Position numbers and translations under genes: made by a program. A stretch of 5,098 nt of DNA from assembly GCA_020633895.1 (NCBI GenBank), contig JACKCT010000050.1, positions 1 through 5,098 of the forward strand, given 5' to 3'. Positions 1 to 4,737 of this stretch are shown here, piece after piece; within the stretch, counting starts at the first letter, position 1, and each line of letters begins with the position of its first letter. The stretch is from Deltaproteobacteria bacterium (GTDB lineage: Bacteria > Lernaellota > Lernaellaia > JACKCT01). The notes below the pieces were generated by a model. It did no database searches, was not told the DNA's origin, and saw only the letters and a program-made list of their open reading frames with translations.

Positions 1-13
1 ATTTGCCGCGCCG

Positions 14-32
14 GTTTACGCGCAACGTAAAC
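14..32. repeat. 7-bp inverted repeat, possible operator or hairpin
   Basis: GTTTACG (14-20) and CGTAAAC (26-32) form a perfect inverted repeat around a 5-base spacer. It lies just beyond the terminator of the AgmX-like gene, at the left edge of the window, where no coding region can be recognised. There is no T-run directly after it on either strand, so it is not a standard terminator. The two arms are about one helical turn apart, which would suit a dimeric DNA-binding protein acting on a gene outside the window. That role is inference only. Confidence 0.35.
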
Positions 33-36
33 GTAG

Positions 37-65
37 AAAAAAACCGCCGCCCCTTGGGGCAGCGG
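37..65 (-). terminator. Intrinsic terminator after the AgmX-like gene
   Basis: Read on the minus strand, CCGCTGCCCC (65-56) pairs with GGGGCGGCGG (53-44). This gives ten base pairs, one of them a G-U wobble, around a two-base apex; in RNA the innermost pair would open to leave a four-base loop. Seven consecutive T residues (43-37) follow immediately. The stop codon of the AgmX-like gene lies about 24 bases upstream. This is a textbook Rho-independent terminator and marks the end of that transcription unit. Confidence 0.9.
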
Positions 66-88
66 CGTGTTTTCACGATGGGATTGCG

Positions 89-1087
89 TTAGTCGGCCGG
101 GGTAAACACGAACGTGTAGTCGATCGCGCTCATCTCGCCCAAGTCGCCGAAGGGAATGCGTCGGATGCGTTGGCAGACGCAGTCGCCGACCGACGAAACC
201 GCCAGCGTGCTCGAGCGCACCGCGCACGAACTGACCGCGCCCGCGCCCGTCACCGCGAAGGCGACGCGCACATTACCCGCCAGCGACGGATTGGCCTTGA
301 GTTCTTCCTCATAACAATGGCGGAACGCGCCGAAGCGGCGGCGAAGTTCGGCCTGGATGTCGGCCGTGATCATTGTGCCGTCGATCTCGGCTTTGGTCGG
401 ATCCTCCGGAGTCGGCGGCGGGTTGTAGAGTTTTTCGCCGATTTCCGGATGACCGGCGACGCCGACCGTTTCCCCGGGATCGACACCGTGATGGTGGCCG
501 TTGCCGCGACGATCAACGCCGACCACGCCGTTGAGATTCCTCTCACCCCGACTCAGCGCCAGGCCGTCGCCGGGGCCGTTGAGGGCCACCTTGTTGCGCA
601 CGCCGTTCGGGTCGAGGCCGTTGGACGGTCCCAGGAGGCCGTGCAGCAGATTCGCGCCGGATTCGCTGTTCAGGATCGAGAGCAGATTGCCTTCCGACTT
701 CCCGGCCGGGCCGTCGAGGACGGCGTCGGTTGCCGTGTTCGTGCCGCGACGCAACGTGTCCGACGGCGCCATGGCGGTTTTCGGTCCGGCTTCTTCCCGG
801 CCGCCGGCGGGCAGGCCGGTCGGTTCGCCGATGGCCCCGAAGAGTTCATCAAGCGTCACCGGTGGAAGGACGTTTTTCACGTGCTGCGGAATCCGATCGC
901 CCGGCGGCAGCGGCGCCGGTTTGGCGCTAACGCTCGGGGCGCTGATCGTCAGCATGGCCATGTGGATGAAAAACGAGAATAGCACCAGGACGAGGAACGG
1001 ATGGTCGACGCCTTTCCAGAGGCCGCGGCGAATCTCGCGCTTCCAACTCTCCGGCAAGGGGTCCAACGGGGGACGGGGCAGGGTCAT
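89..1087 (-). CDS. AgmX/PglI C-terminal domain protein, TonB-like transducer
   Basis: This 332-residue protein is predicted to be anchored in the inner membrane, with most of it in the periplasm. A short charged N-terminus (1-29) precedes one hydrophobic segment (about 30-48). A Pro-rich stretch (about 55-76) and a long Gly/Asn-rich low-complexity linker (about 85-230) follow. The C-terminal domain (about 236-330) matches the AgmX/PglI pattern: a Cys-Tyr pair (258-259), a Gly-x-Val turn (282-285), Ser-Ser-Thr-Leu (292-295), Cys303, a Pro-Phe pair (312-313) and a final Tyr-x-Phe-x-Phe strand (324-328). The family is known from myxobacterial gliding and TonB/TolA-like energy-coupling proteins that work with ExbB/ExbD-type channels, and one such channel gene lies about 1.1 kb upstream on the same strand. 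The ATG start has AAAGGA (1100-1095) at seven bases. Cys288 and Cys305 look additional to the usual pair. The family call is confident; the partner and cargo are unknown. Confidence 0.8.
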   Translation of the reverse strand: MTLPRPPLDPLPESWKREIRRGLWKGVDHPFLVLVLFSFFIHMAMLTISAPSVSAKPAPLPPGDRIPQHVKNVLPPVTLDELFGAIGEPTGLPAGGREEAGPKTAMAPSDTLRRGTNTATDAVLDGPAGKSEGNLLSILNSESGANLLHGLLGPSNGLDPNGVRNKVALNGPGDGLALSRGERNLNGVVGVDRRGNGHHHGVDPGETVGVAGHPEIGEKLYNPPPTPEDPTKAEIDGTMITADIQAELRRRFGAFRHCYEEELKANPSLAGNVRVAFAVTGAGAVSSCAVRSSTLAVSSVGDCVCQRIRRIPFGDLGEMSAIDYTFVFTPAD

Positions 1088-1215
1088 GGCTGTGTCCTTT
1101 CAACAAGGATTGCGCAACGACACGACCGCGTCGACAACGACCCTAGAAACGATGCACAGAGCCGCGCCGCGTGGCCTATCGCCCGCAATTCGTTTTATCC
1201 GTCCCCGTGAGGCAA

Positions 1216-1246
1216 GTTATATCACGATATCAAACACCGAACGCAA
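1216..1246 (-). promoter_or_regulatory. Weak promoter candidate for the AgmX-like gene
   Basis: In the 198-base gap between hicB and the AgmX-like gene, the minus strand has TTGCGT (1246-1241), a 19-base spacer and TATAAC (1221-1216). The -10 box matches the sigma-70 consensus at five of six positions, but the spacer is longer than the ideal 17. The region is clearly more AT-rich than its surroundings and contains the small palindrome ATATC-AC-GATAT (1219-1230), which could bind a regulator. Transcription could also read through from hicAB, because no terminator is evident after hicB. Confidence 0.25.
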
Positions 1247-1285
1247 GGAAATTCTTACGACGAGGCGTGGCGGACGGCTGCGCGG

Positions 1286-1840
1286 CTATTTCGACGGCCG
1301 GGCGTGGGGCTTTGTCGACGTGTTGCGATTGGATGCGGATGTTTTCGTGAAACGGCGAGGGGAAATAGGGCGTTTGGGCGATTGGAGAGAGATTTCCAGA
1401 TGCGTCCCAAGGGCTTGGCTGATGCGCTCCAAGGTCTTGATCGTCATATTCGCAATGCCCGGTCGCTCGTGACGACGATAGGTTTTTTCGTCGATTCCCA
1501 TGCGCCGGGCGACCTGAGCTTGCGTCAGATTCCGTTCGCGCCGCGCCTGACGAATGCGAAGCGGAACGCGCAAATACTCCGGCAGCGGGATGAAGACCGC
1601 CTTCGAACCGGCGGGAACGCGGGGCTTGCGGGTGCGTTCGGGGTATTCGACATCTTTTTCGAACATATCCTCGATGGCGGTCACGAGGGCGTCGGTCGCC
1701 ATGGCGCGAGCGTCGTCCTCGTCATCGCCCATGGAAAACGTCAGCGGAAATTCGGGAAATGAGACCGCAACGCACTCCCGGCCGTCGCCGAGGTCGTCCG
1801 GCGTGAAAATCGCCCAATATCCTTCGAAGCTGTCCGACAT
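1286..1840 (-). CDS. hicB: HicB-family antitoxin with HTH domain
   Basis: This 184-residue protein is the antitoxin of a type II toxin-antitoxin pair. Antitoxins of this family bind and block HicA and repress their own operon. The N-terminal part (about 7-90) is the HicB partial RNase H-like fold, with Tyr-Trp-Ala-Ile-Phe, an acidic loop, and the Ser-Phe-Pro-Glu-Phe motif typical of the family. A helix-turn-helix follows (about 95-150), with Leu-Thr-Gln-Ala-Gln-Val-Ala and Met-Gly-Ile-Asp in XRE style. The start lies two bases after the hicA stop, so the genes are probably translationally coupled; AGGG sits a few bases upstream. The order toxin then antitoxin is usual for hicAB. The last 30 or so residues (153-184) are basic, rich in Arg, Lys, Ser and Thr, and extend past the normal end of the HTH domain. 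Family assignment is strong; activity is inferred. Confidence 0.88.
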   Translation of the reverse strand: MSDSFEGYWAIFTPDDLGDGRECVAVSFPEFPLTFSMGDDEDDARAMATDALVTAIEDMFEKDVEYPERTRKPRVPAGSKAVFIPLPEYLRVPLRIRQARRERNLTQAQVARRMGIDEKTYRRHERPGIANMTIKTLERISQALGTHLEISLQSPKRPISPRRFTKTSASNRNTSTKPHARPSK

Positions 1841-1842
1841 GG

Positions 1843-2049
1843 TCAGTCCCTACCTTCGTTTTCGTCCACGTATGCTTCGGCCTGTTTCAAGATCGCGTGA
1901 GCCAGGCCTTTGCCGATTTCTGTACGGTCCGGAACGGTCAGCGTGCGAATCGCCCGTTGGTGCGTGAATTTCATGTGGGAGCCCTTGCCGCCGGATTTGG
2001 GCGTCCATCCCAACCGCGCCAATTCCCGGATCAAATCGCGTTTTTTCAT
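1843..2049 (-). CDS. hicA: HicA-family mRNA interferase toxin
   Basis: This 68-residue protein is a HicA toxin, a small double-stranded-RNA-binding-fold ribonuclease that cleaves mRNA and halts translation until bound by HicB. The N-terminal helix, with Leu-Ile-Arg-Glu-Leu and a Gly-Trp pair (14-15), leads to Gly-Ser-His (23-25), where His25 is the expected catalytic residue. A strand with Leu-Thr-Val-Pro (37-40) and a Gly-Lys-Gly-Leu turn before the last helix (46-49) follow. Length and motif order are normal, so the toxin appears intact. The ATG start is preceded by a G-rich stretch (2060-2053) that may serve as a weak ribosome site. If the proposed -10 box is right, the mRNA leader is only about five bases long. 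Confidence 0.9.
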   Translation of the reverse strand: MKKRDLIRELARLGWTPKSGGKGSHMKFTHQRAIRTLTVPDRTEIGKGLAHAILKQAEAYVDENEGRD

Positions 2050-2060
2050 CGCGCCCCGCC

Positions 2061-2089
2061 ATGATAGGGCATAAATGCCCTGTCAGCAA
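2061..2089 (-). promoter_or_regulatory. Candidate hicAB promoter
   Basis: On the minus strand TTGCTG (2089-2084) and TATCAT (2066-2061) are separated by exactly 17 bases. The -35 half matches the sigma-70 consensus poorly (three of six); the -10 half matches at four of six. CTGACA (2086-2081) is a better -35 by sequence but leaves only 14 bases to the -10 box. The element sits directly upstream of hicA, downstream of the terminator of the preceding gene, and its spacer is filled by a palindrome, which suits an autoregulated toxin-antitoxin promoter. Confidence 0.45.
2063..2084. promoter_or_regulatory. Palindromic operator candidate, probably bound by HicB
   Basis: AGGGCAT (2066-2072) and ATGCCCT (2075-2081) form a perfect 7-bp inverted repeat around two bases. 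After one mismatch the symmetry continues with GA and TC, giving an imperfect 22-bp palindrome. It starts 14 bases upstream of the hicA start codon and covers the spacer between the candidate -35 and -10 boxes. HicB proteins with a C-terminal HTH are known to repress their own operon through palindromes near the promoter. The position and symmetry fit that role; binding itself is inferred. Confidence 0.6.
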
Positions 2090-2135
2090 GTTTCGTGGAT
2101 CGACGCGGATTATCGCCGTAACTCGTCCCGGATGC

Positions 2136-2164
2136 AAAACGGGCGTCCCTGGTCGGGACGCCCG
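2136..2164 (-). terminator. Intrinsic terminator after the ExbB-type gene
   Basis: CGGGCGTCCC (2164-2155 on the minus strand) pairs perfectly with GGGACGCCCG (2149-2140) around a five-base loop, giving ten base pairs. Four T residues follow at once (2139-2136). The stem begins about 25 bases past the stop codon of the channel gene. The short T-run makes it slightly weaker than ideal, but the perfect GC stem supports the call. It separates the channel gene from hicAB. Confidence 0.82.
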
Positions 2165-2189
2165 CGGCGGTTCGGGATATTGAAATCGG

Positions 2190-2843
2190 CTAGGCGGGTT
2201 TTTTCGCCGTTTTGCGTTGGGAGTTGATCTGATTGATCAGCTTGACCGAGTACTCGTCGATCTCGTCGATGATGCGAATCGTGGAAGACTCGACCAAGGC
2301 GTGGCAGACCAGCGAGGGAATCGCCACCATCAGGCCGAACGCGGTGGTGTACAACGCGACGGCGATACCCCGCGTGAGCACCTGCTGCTTCATGGACGGG
2401 TCGACCTCGGCCACGGCCTTGAAGGCGATGATGATGCCGAAGATCGTTCCCAAAAGCCCCAGCAGCGTGGCGATGTTGGCGATGATCTGCAGCAGGTTCG
2501 TGCGCTGGGTGAGTTTCGGGAGCAGCTCCAGGGCCGTCTCGTCGACCGCGTTTTGCATCGCCCGATCGTTGGATCGATTGGCGCGCTGCAGACCGGCCTT
2601 GATGACCTGGGACAGCGCGGCGTTCTTCGAGCCGTCGCAGACCTTCACCGCCTGCTCGAACTGCCCCTTGGCGACGAAGTCCTGCACCTTCTTCATGAAG
2701 CGTCGGGCGTTGACGCTGTAATGCAGGTAAATGTAGTAGAAGCGGTCCAGCACAATGGCCAGCGCCACCGACGACGCAAACGCGATCACATACATGATCG
2801 CTCCGCCGTCCTTAAAAAAGCTCCCCAAGGTCTCCGTGCCCAT
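2190..2843 (-). CDS. MotA/TolQ/ExbB-family proton channel protein
   Basis: This 217-residue inner-membrane protein belongs to the ExbB/TolQ family, whose pentamers with ExbD/TolR dimers convert the proton gradient into force on a TonB- or TolA-like partner. Three membrane segments are visible: about 14-34, 117-142 and 156-182. A charged cytoplasmic region lies between the first two. Conserved family patterns are the Ala-Thr-Leu-Leu-Gly-Leu-Leu-Gly-Thr stretch (125-133) and Ala-Leu-Tyr-Thr-Thr-Ala-Phe-Gly-Leu followed by Ala-Ile-Pro (163-176). Length and layout are normal. The ATG has an excellent ribosome site, GGGAGG (2855-2850), at six bases. ExbD usually follows in the same operon, but here a terminator follows directly. 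The family is clear, but whether it serves TonB-type uptake, Tol-type envelope work or a myxobacterial Agl/gliding-type machine cannot be told from the sequence. Confidence 0.88.
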   Translation of the reverse strand: MGTETLGSFFKDGGAIMYVIAFASSVALAIVLDRFYYIYLHYSVNARRFMKKVQDFVAKGQFEQAVKVCDGSKNAALSQVIKAGLQRANRSNDRAMQNAVDETALELLPKLTQRTNLLQIIANIATLLGLLGTIFGIIIAFKAVAEVDPSMKQQVLTRGIAVALYTTAFGLMVAIPSLVCHALVESSTIRIIDEIDEYSVKLINQINSQRKTAKKPA

Positions 2844-2871
2844 AATGGACCTCCCGAATATCCCATCCGGT

Positions 2872-2888
2872 CGCGAAGGCGCTTCGCG
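2872..2888 (-). repeat. Short perfect hairpin upstream of the ExbB-type gene
   Basis: CGCGAAG (2872-2878) and CTTCGCG (2882-2888) form a perfect 7-bp stem with a three-base loop. It ends 16 bases upstream of the ribosome site of the channel gene, so it probably lies in the 5' leader. No T-run follows, so it is not a terminator. A role in mRNA stability or in a regulator site is possible but unproven. Confidence 0.4.
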
Positions 2889-3014
2889 TCAGGCGGCCTG
2901 CATCCCAAGCCGCGTTTAGATCCGACCGGTGAAAACGCGCCGTGGCCGGTAAGGCGGTGCGCGTCGATGGTTCATCGGCCGATTGTCGATCGAACTTTCG
3001 CTTTACCTATCACG

Positions 3015-3042
3015 AAAACGTCCGCCGGCAAATATCCCGGCG
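3015..3042 (-). terminator. Possible weak terminator after the beta-barrel gene
   Basis: On the minus strand CGCCGG (3042-3037) pairs with CCGGCG (3028-3023) across an eight-base loop. TTTT (3018-3015) comes four bases after the stem. It lies shortly after the stop codon of the beta-barrel gene. The stem is short and the T-run is offset, so termination may be partial, and transcription could continue into the channel gene. Confidence 0.35.
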
Positions 3043-3059
3043 CGTCCGTTGTCGTCAGT

Positions 3060-3773
3060 TTAGAACTGCACGCCGCCGGTGACAATGAGGGCGACCGGGA
3101 AGTAGCCCAGGGAGATTTCGGTCTCCTTGCCGGCCTCCTGGCCGTCCATCGACAGGTCGCTGGCGACAATCAGATCGCCGCGAAGCTGCAGTCCGCCGAC
3201 GATTTTATAGTTCTTCTTGCGCATGATCTGGCCGTCCACGCCGATCAGACCCCAGGGCCCCAGGCCCTGGCCGCTGGCCGAGTCGTCCTCGTCCTGGTCG
3301 CGGAAATACACGCCGTACAGGCCCAGGCCCACCAGGAAATAGGGATTGATCAGCCGCGTGTCCTTGGAGGAAAACAGCGAACGGCCGCCGCCGATGGACA
3401 GGCGGAACACGTTCATCACCCAGTCGAATTCCTGGTCTTCCAGATCCGCGTTGTCGAAGTTCACATCGGCGCTGCCCGACTGGCTGAAGTAGCCCACGTC
3501 CAGGTGGCCGATCCATTCCCGGGCGAAATAACCGTTCACATGCACCCCGAAGGCGGGGCCGAAGTTGCCCGAACCCGAGAACGTGGCGTCCTCGCCCTCG
3601 AACTTGCCCGAGGCGAAGGGAATCGTGCCGAAGATATTCAGCCCCAGGTCGGCGCCGACCTGCACGGTGTCTTCCATCATCCCCGTTTTTTCACTCTTGG
3701 CCGAGGCGACGCCGGGCACGACGAGCGCCACGGCCAGCACGACGACAAACCACCAAATCGAGCGGCATTTCAT
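3060..3773 (-). CDS. Outer membrane beta-barrel protein, secreted
   Basis: This 237-residue protein is predicted to be exported by Sec and inserted into the outer membrane. Residues 1-25 form a signal peptide: Met-Lys-Cys-Arg, a hydrophobic core with two Trp, and a Val-Ala-Ser-Ala site before Lys26. The mature part has alternating hydrophobic and polar residues with many Gly and aromatic residues, as in small OmpA/OmpX-type barrels. Likely strands include those around 37-49, 71-82, 89-98, 117-129, 144-157, 174-183, 189-203 and 219-237. An acidic surface loop is visible around 158-165 (Asp-Gln-Asp-Glu-Asp-Asp). The C-terminus ends in Phe, the usual signal for barrel assembly. A TTG codon 30 bases upstream opens a longer reading frame, but this ATG has GGGAG at seven bases and puts the signal peptide at the N-terminus, so it is preferred. 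Specific function unknown; no porin or transport substrate can be assigned. Confidence 0.82.
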   Translation of the reverse strand: MKCRSIWWFVVVLAVALVVPGVASAKSEKTGMMEDTVQVGADLGLNIFGTIPFASGKFEGEDATFSGSGNFGPAFGVHVNGYFAREWIGHLDVGYFSQSGSADVNFDNADLEDQEFDWVMNVFRLSIGGGRSLFSSKDTRLINPYFLVGLGLYGVYFRDQDEDDSASGQGLGPWGLIGVDGQIMRKKNYKIVGGLQLRGDLIVASDLSMDGQEAGKETEISLGYFPVALIVTGGVQF

Positions 3774-3780
3774 CTTCCAA

Positions 3781-3785
3781 CTCCC
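3781..3785 (-). promoter_or_regulatory. Ribosome binding site deciding the beta-barrel gene start
   Basis: GGGAG on the minus strand (3785-3781) stands seven bases before the ATG at 3773. The upstream in-frame TTG at 3803 lacks such a site and would add ten residues in front of the signal peptide. This supports translation starting at the ATG. Confidence 0.7.
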
Positions 3786-3818
3786 ACACGGATGCCCAAG
3801 CAATTAGCGGTGCCTACG

Positions 3819-3845
3819 CTTACATGGCCCGCGTCGGACTGTCAA
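3819..3845 (-). promoter_or_regulatory. Promoter candidate for the beta-barrel gene
   Basis: The minus strand carries a perfect TTGACA (3845-3840) followed after 15 bases by TGTAAG (3824-3819), which matches the -10 consensus at four of six positions. The spacer is short, and the exact -10 box is therefore uncertain. The predicted transcript would have a leader of roughly 35 to 45 bases before the ATG at 3773. Confidence 0.4.
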
Positions 3846-4044
3846 GGCGAACGACCTTGCCGGATTGAGCGCAAGTCACCGATATTGCTTGCCTTCGATC
3901 CTTTGCGGAGCGGGTTTGTTTGCGGACGTCCTCTCGGGACACGAGGCCGCGCGCGCCACGACGCGGCTCCGGCGGGCCGGGATCACCGGGGCCGGGGCGT
4001 CATTGGGCGAAAAAGACCACCGCTCCCACCCGACAAGACCGTCC

Positions 4045-4073
4045 TTGACAAGCGACGTGCCATCCAGTAAATA
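4045..4073 (+). promoter_or_regulatory. Promoter candidate for the rpmH-rnpA-yidD operon
   Basis: A perfect TTGACA (4045-4050) is followed after exactly 17 bases by TAAATA (4068-4073), an AT-rich but weakly matching -10 box. Transcription would begin near 4080 and leave a leader of about 110 bases ahead of rpmH. The position just upstream of a highly expressed ribosomal gene supports the call. Confidence 0.55.
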
Positions 4074-4134
4074 AGCCCCCCGGTTGGGCCCAAAGCCTTG
4101 GGAAATCAGACATTTTTCGCGGTTGAGGCAGGTT

Positions 4135-4162
4135 GCGGCGCCGGGCCGAACGAGGGCGCCGC
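4135..4162 (+). repeat. GC hairpin in the rpmH leader
   Basis: GCGGCGCC (4135-4142) and GGCGCCGC (4155-4162) form a perfect 8-bp stem with a 12-base loop, inside the predicted rpmH leader and ending 19 bases before the GAGGT ribosome site. It has no T-run, so it is not a simple terminator. It may stabilise the transcript or limit access to the ribosome site; both ideas are inference. Confidence 0.45.
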
Positions 4163-4191
4163 CGCCGATCGCCGCGTTTTCGAGGTCGACC

Positions 4192-4341
4192 ATGAAACGG
4201 ACGTATCAGCCGTCGAATTTGAAGAAAGTGCGCAAGCACGGGTTCCGTCACCGGATGAGCACCCGTTGGGGCCGCGCGGTCATCAGCCGCCGTCGGGCCA
4301 AGGGTCGGCATCGTCTGGCTCCGTCGGCGACGACGAAATAA
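4192..4341 (+). CDS. rpmH: 50S ribosomal protein L34
   Basis: This 49-residue, strongly basic protein is L34, a small component of the large ribosomal subunit that binds 23S rRNA. It opens with the invariant Met-Lys-Arg-Thr-Tyr-Gln-Pro-Ser and continues with His-Gly-Phe-Arg-x-Arg-Met (16-22), Gly-Arg (27-28) and Arg-Arg-x-Lys-Gly-Arg (34-39), the family signature. The frame is open further upstream, but this ATG begins at the conserved N-terminus and has GAGGT (4182-4186) at five bases, so the start is secure. Length is slightly above the usual 44-46 residues because of a short C-terminal extension rich in Ala, Ser and Thr. It heads the conserved rpmH-rnpA-yidD cluster, only nine bases ahead of rnpA. 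Confidence 0.97.
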   Translation: MKRTYQPSNLKKVRKHGFRHRMSTRWGRAVISRRRAKGRHRLAPSATTK

Positions 4342-4350
4342 CGGGCCGTC

Positions 4351-4737
4351 ATGAGCCGCGCCGAACGGCAGGCCCGGACCTTTCCCAAGAAACGACGACT
4401 CTTAAAACGTGGAGATTTTCGTCGGGTGGAGCGCCGGGGTCGGCGGTATCCCACGCGGGATCTGATCGTTTTGGTCGGCCGAGGAGCCAGGTCCTGGACC
4501 CGTCTGGGGCTGACGGTGAGCCACCACGTGGGCAAGTCCCACGACCGCAACCGCGTCAAGCGCTTGATCCGCGAATACTTCCGGACGCACAAGATGCGCT
4601 TTGCCGAGGGCTTCGACCTGGTGGTGATCGTCAAACGCCAACACCGCCTGTCCGGCCTGGCCGATGTGGAGCGAAACTTTGAACAGCTCTTTCGCCAAGC
4701 CCGAGAACTGGTCGCCTCCGAAGCGGCGCCTTCTTAA
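4351..4737 (+). CDS. rnpA: Ribonuclease P protein component
   Basis: This 128-residue basic protein is the protein subunit of RNase P, which helps the catalytic RNA bind pre-tRNA and remove its 5' leader. The N-terminal Phe-Pro-Lys-Lys-Arg-Arg-Leu with Asp-Phe at 22-23, the Arg-Leu-Gly-Leu-Thr-Val-Ser strand (51-57) and the RNR motif followed by Lys-Arg-Leu-Ile-Arg-Glu (66-75) are all hallmarks of RnpA. A last helix with an Asn-Phe pair (109-110) completes the fold. Length is normal. The ATG lies nine bases after the rpmH stop without a strong ribosome site, which suggests coupling to rpmH translation. The 3' end overlaps the start of yidD in another frame. Confidence 0.95.
   Translation: MSRAERQARTFPKKRRLLKRGDFRRVERRGRRYPTRDLIVLVGRGARSWTRLGLTVSHHVGKSHDRNRVKRLIREYFRTHKMRFAEGFDLVVIVKRQHRLSGLADVERNFEQLFRQARELVASEAAPS
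4668..4671 (+). promoter_or_regulatory. Ribosome binding site for the TTG start of yidD
   Basis: GGAG, inside rnpA, stands seven bases ahead of the in-frame TTG at 4679. The only in-frame ATG nearby (4664) lies upstream of this site and has no ribosome site of its own. The spacing favours TTG as the start, though not decisively. Confidence 0.45.

Larger units (their letters stand above)
3774..4191. other. Divergent intergenic region between beta-barrel gene and rpmH
   Basis: This 418-base stretch holds no convincing gene. It separates a minus-strand gene from the plus-strand rpmH cluster, so it must carry promoters for both, and one candidate is seen for each (3819-3845 and 4045-4073). The part from about 3860 to 4040 shows no clear signal beyond GC-rich sequence. 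Reading frames that cross it are antisense or out-of-frame products of the high GC content. No DnaA-box cluster (TTATCCACA-like) was found by eye, so it does not look like an origin even though rpmH often lies near one. Confidence 0.6.

Noticed and set aside
501-1472. A 323-codon plus-strand frame covering most of the AgmX-like gene and the end of hicB
   Set aside because: It has Pro/Arg/Ser-rich low-complexity composition and crosses two minus-strand genes whose products match known families.
1286-2164. hicAB as part of an insertion sequence or other mobile element
   Set aside because: No transposase, terminal inverted repeats or target-site duplication could be recognised around the pair, so mobility was not called.
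2974-2983. 10-bp palindrome ATCGGCCGAT
   Set aside because: It is short, without a spacer or flanking symmetry, and not clearly placed relative to a promoter; such palindromes arise by chance in G+C-rich DNA.
2217-4070. A 617-codon open frame on the plus strand, antisense to the channel and beta-barrel genes
   Set aside because: It lies across two well-supported minus-strand genes and the gap between them. Its translation is rich in Arg, His, Asp and Gly with no family motif or hydrophobic pattern, as expected for an antisense frame in G+C-rich DNA.
3774-4191. Possible replication origin upstream of rpmH
   Set aside because: No TTATCCACA-like boxes or AT-rich unwinding region were seen; most of the stretch is G+C-rich.
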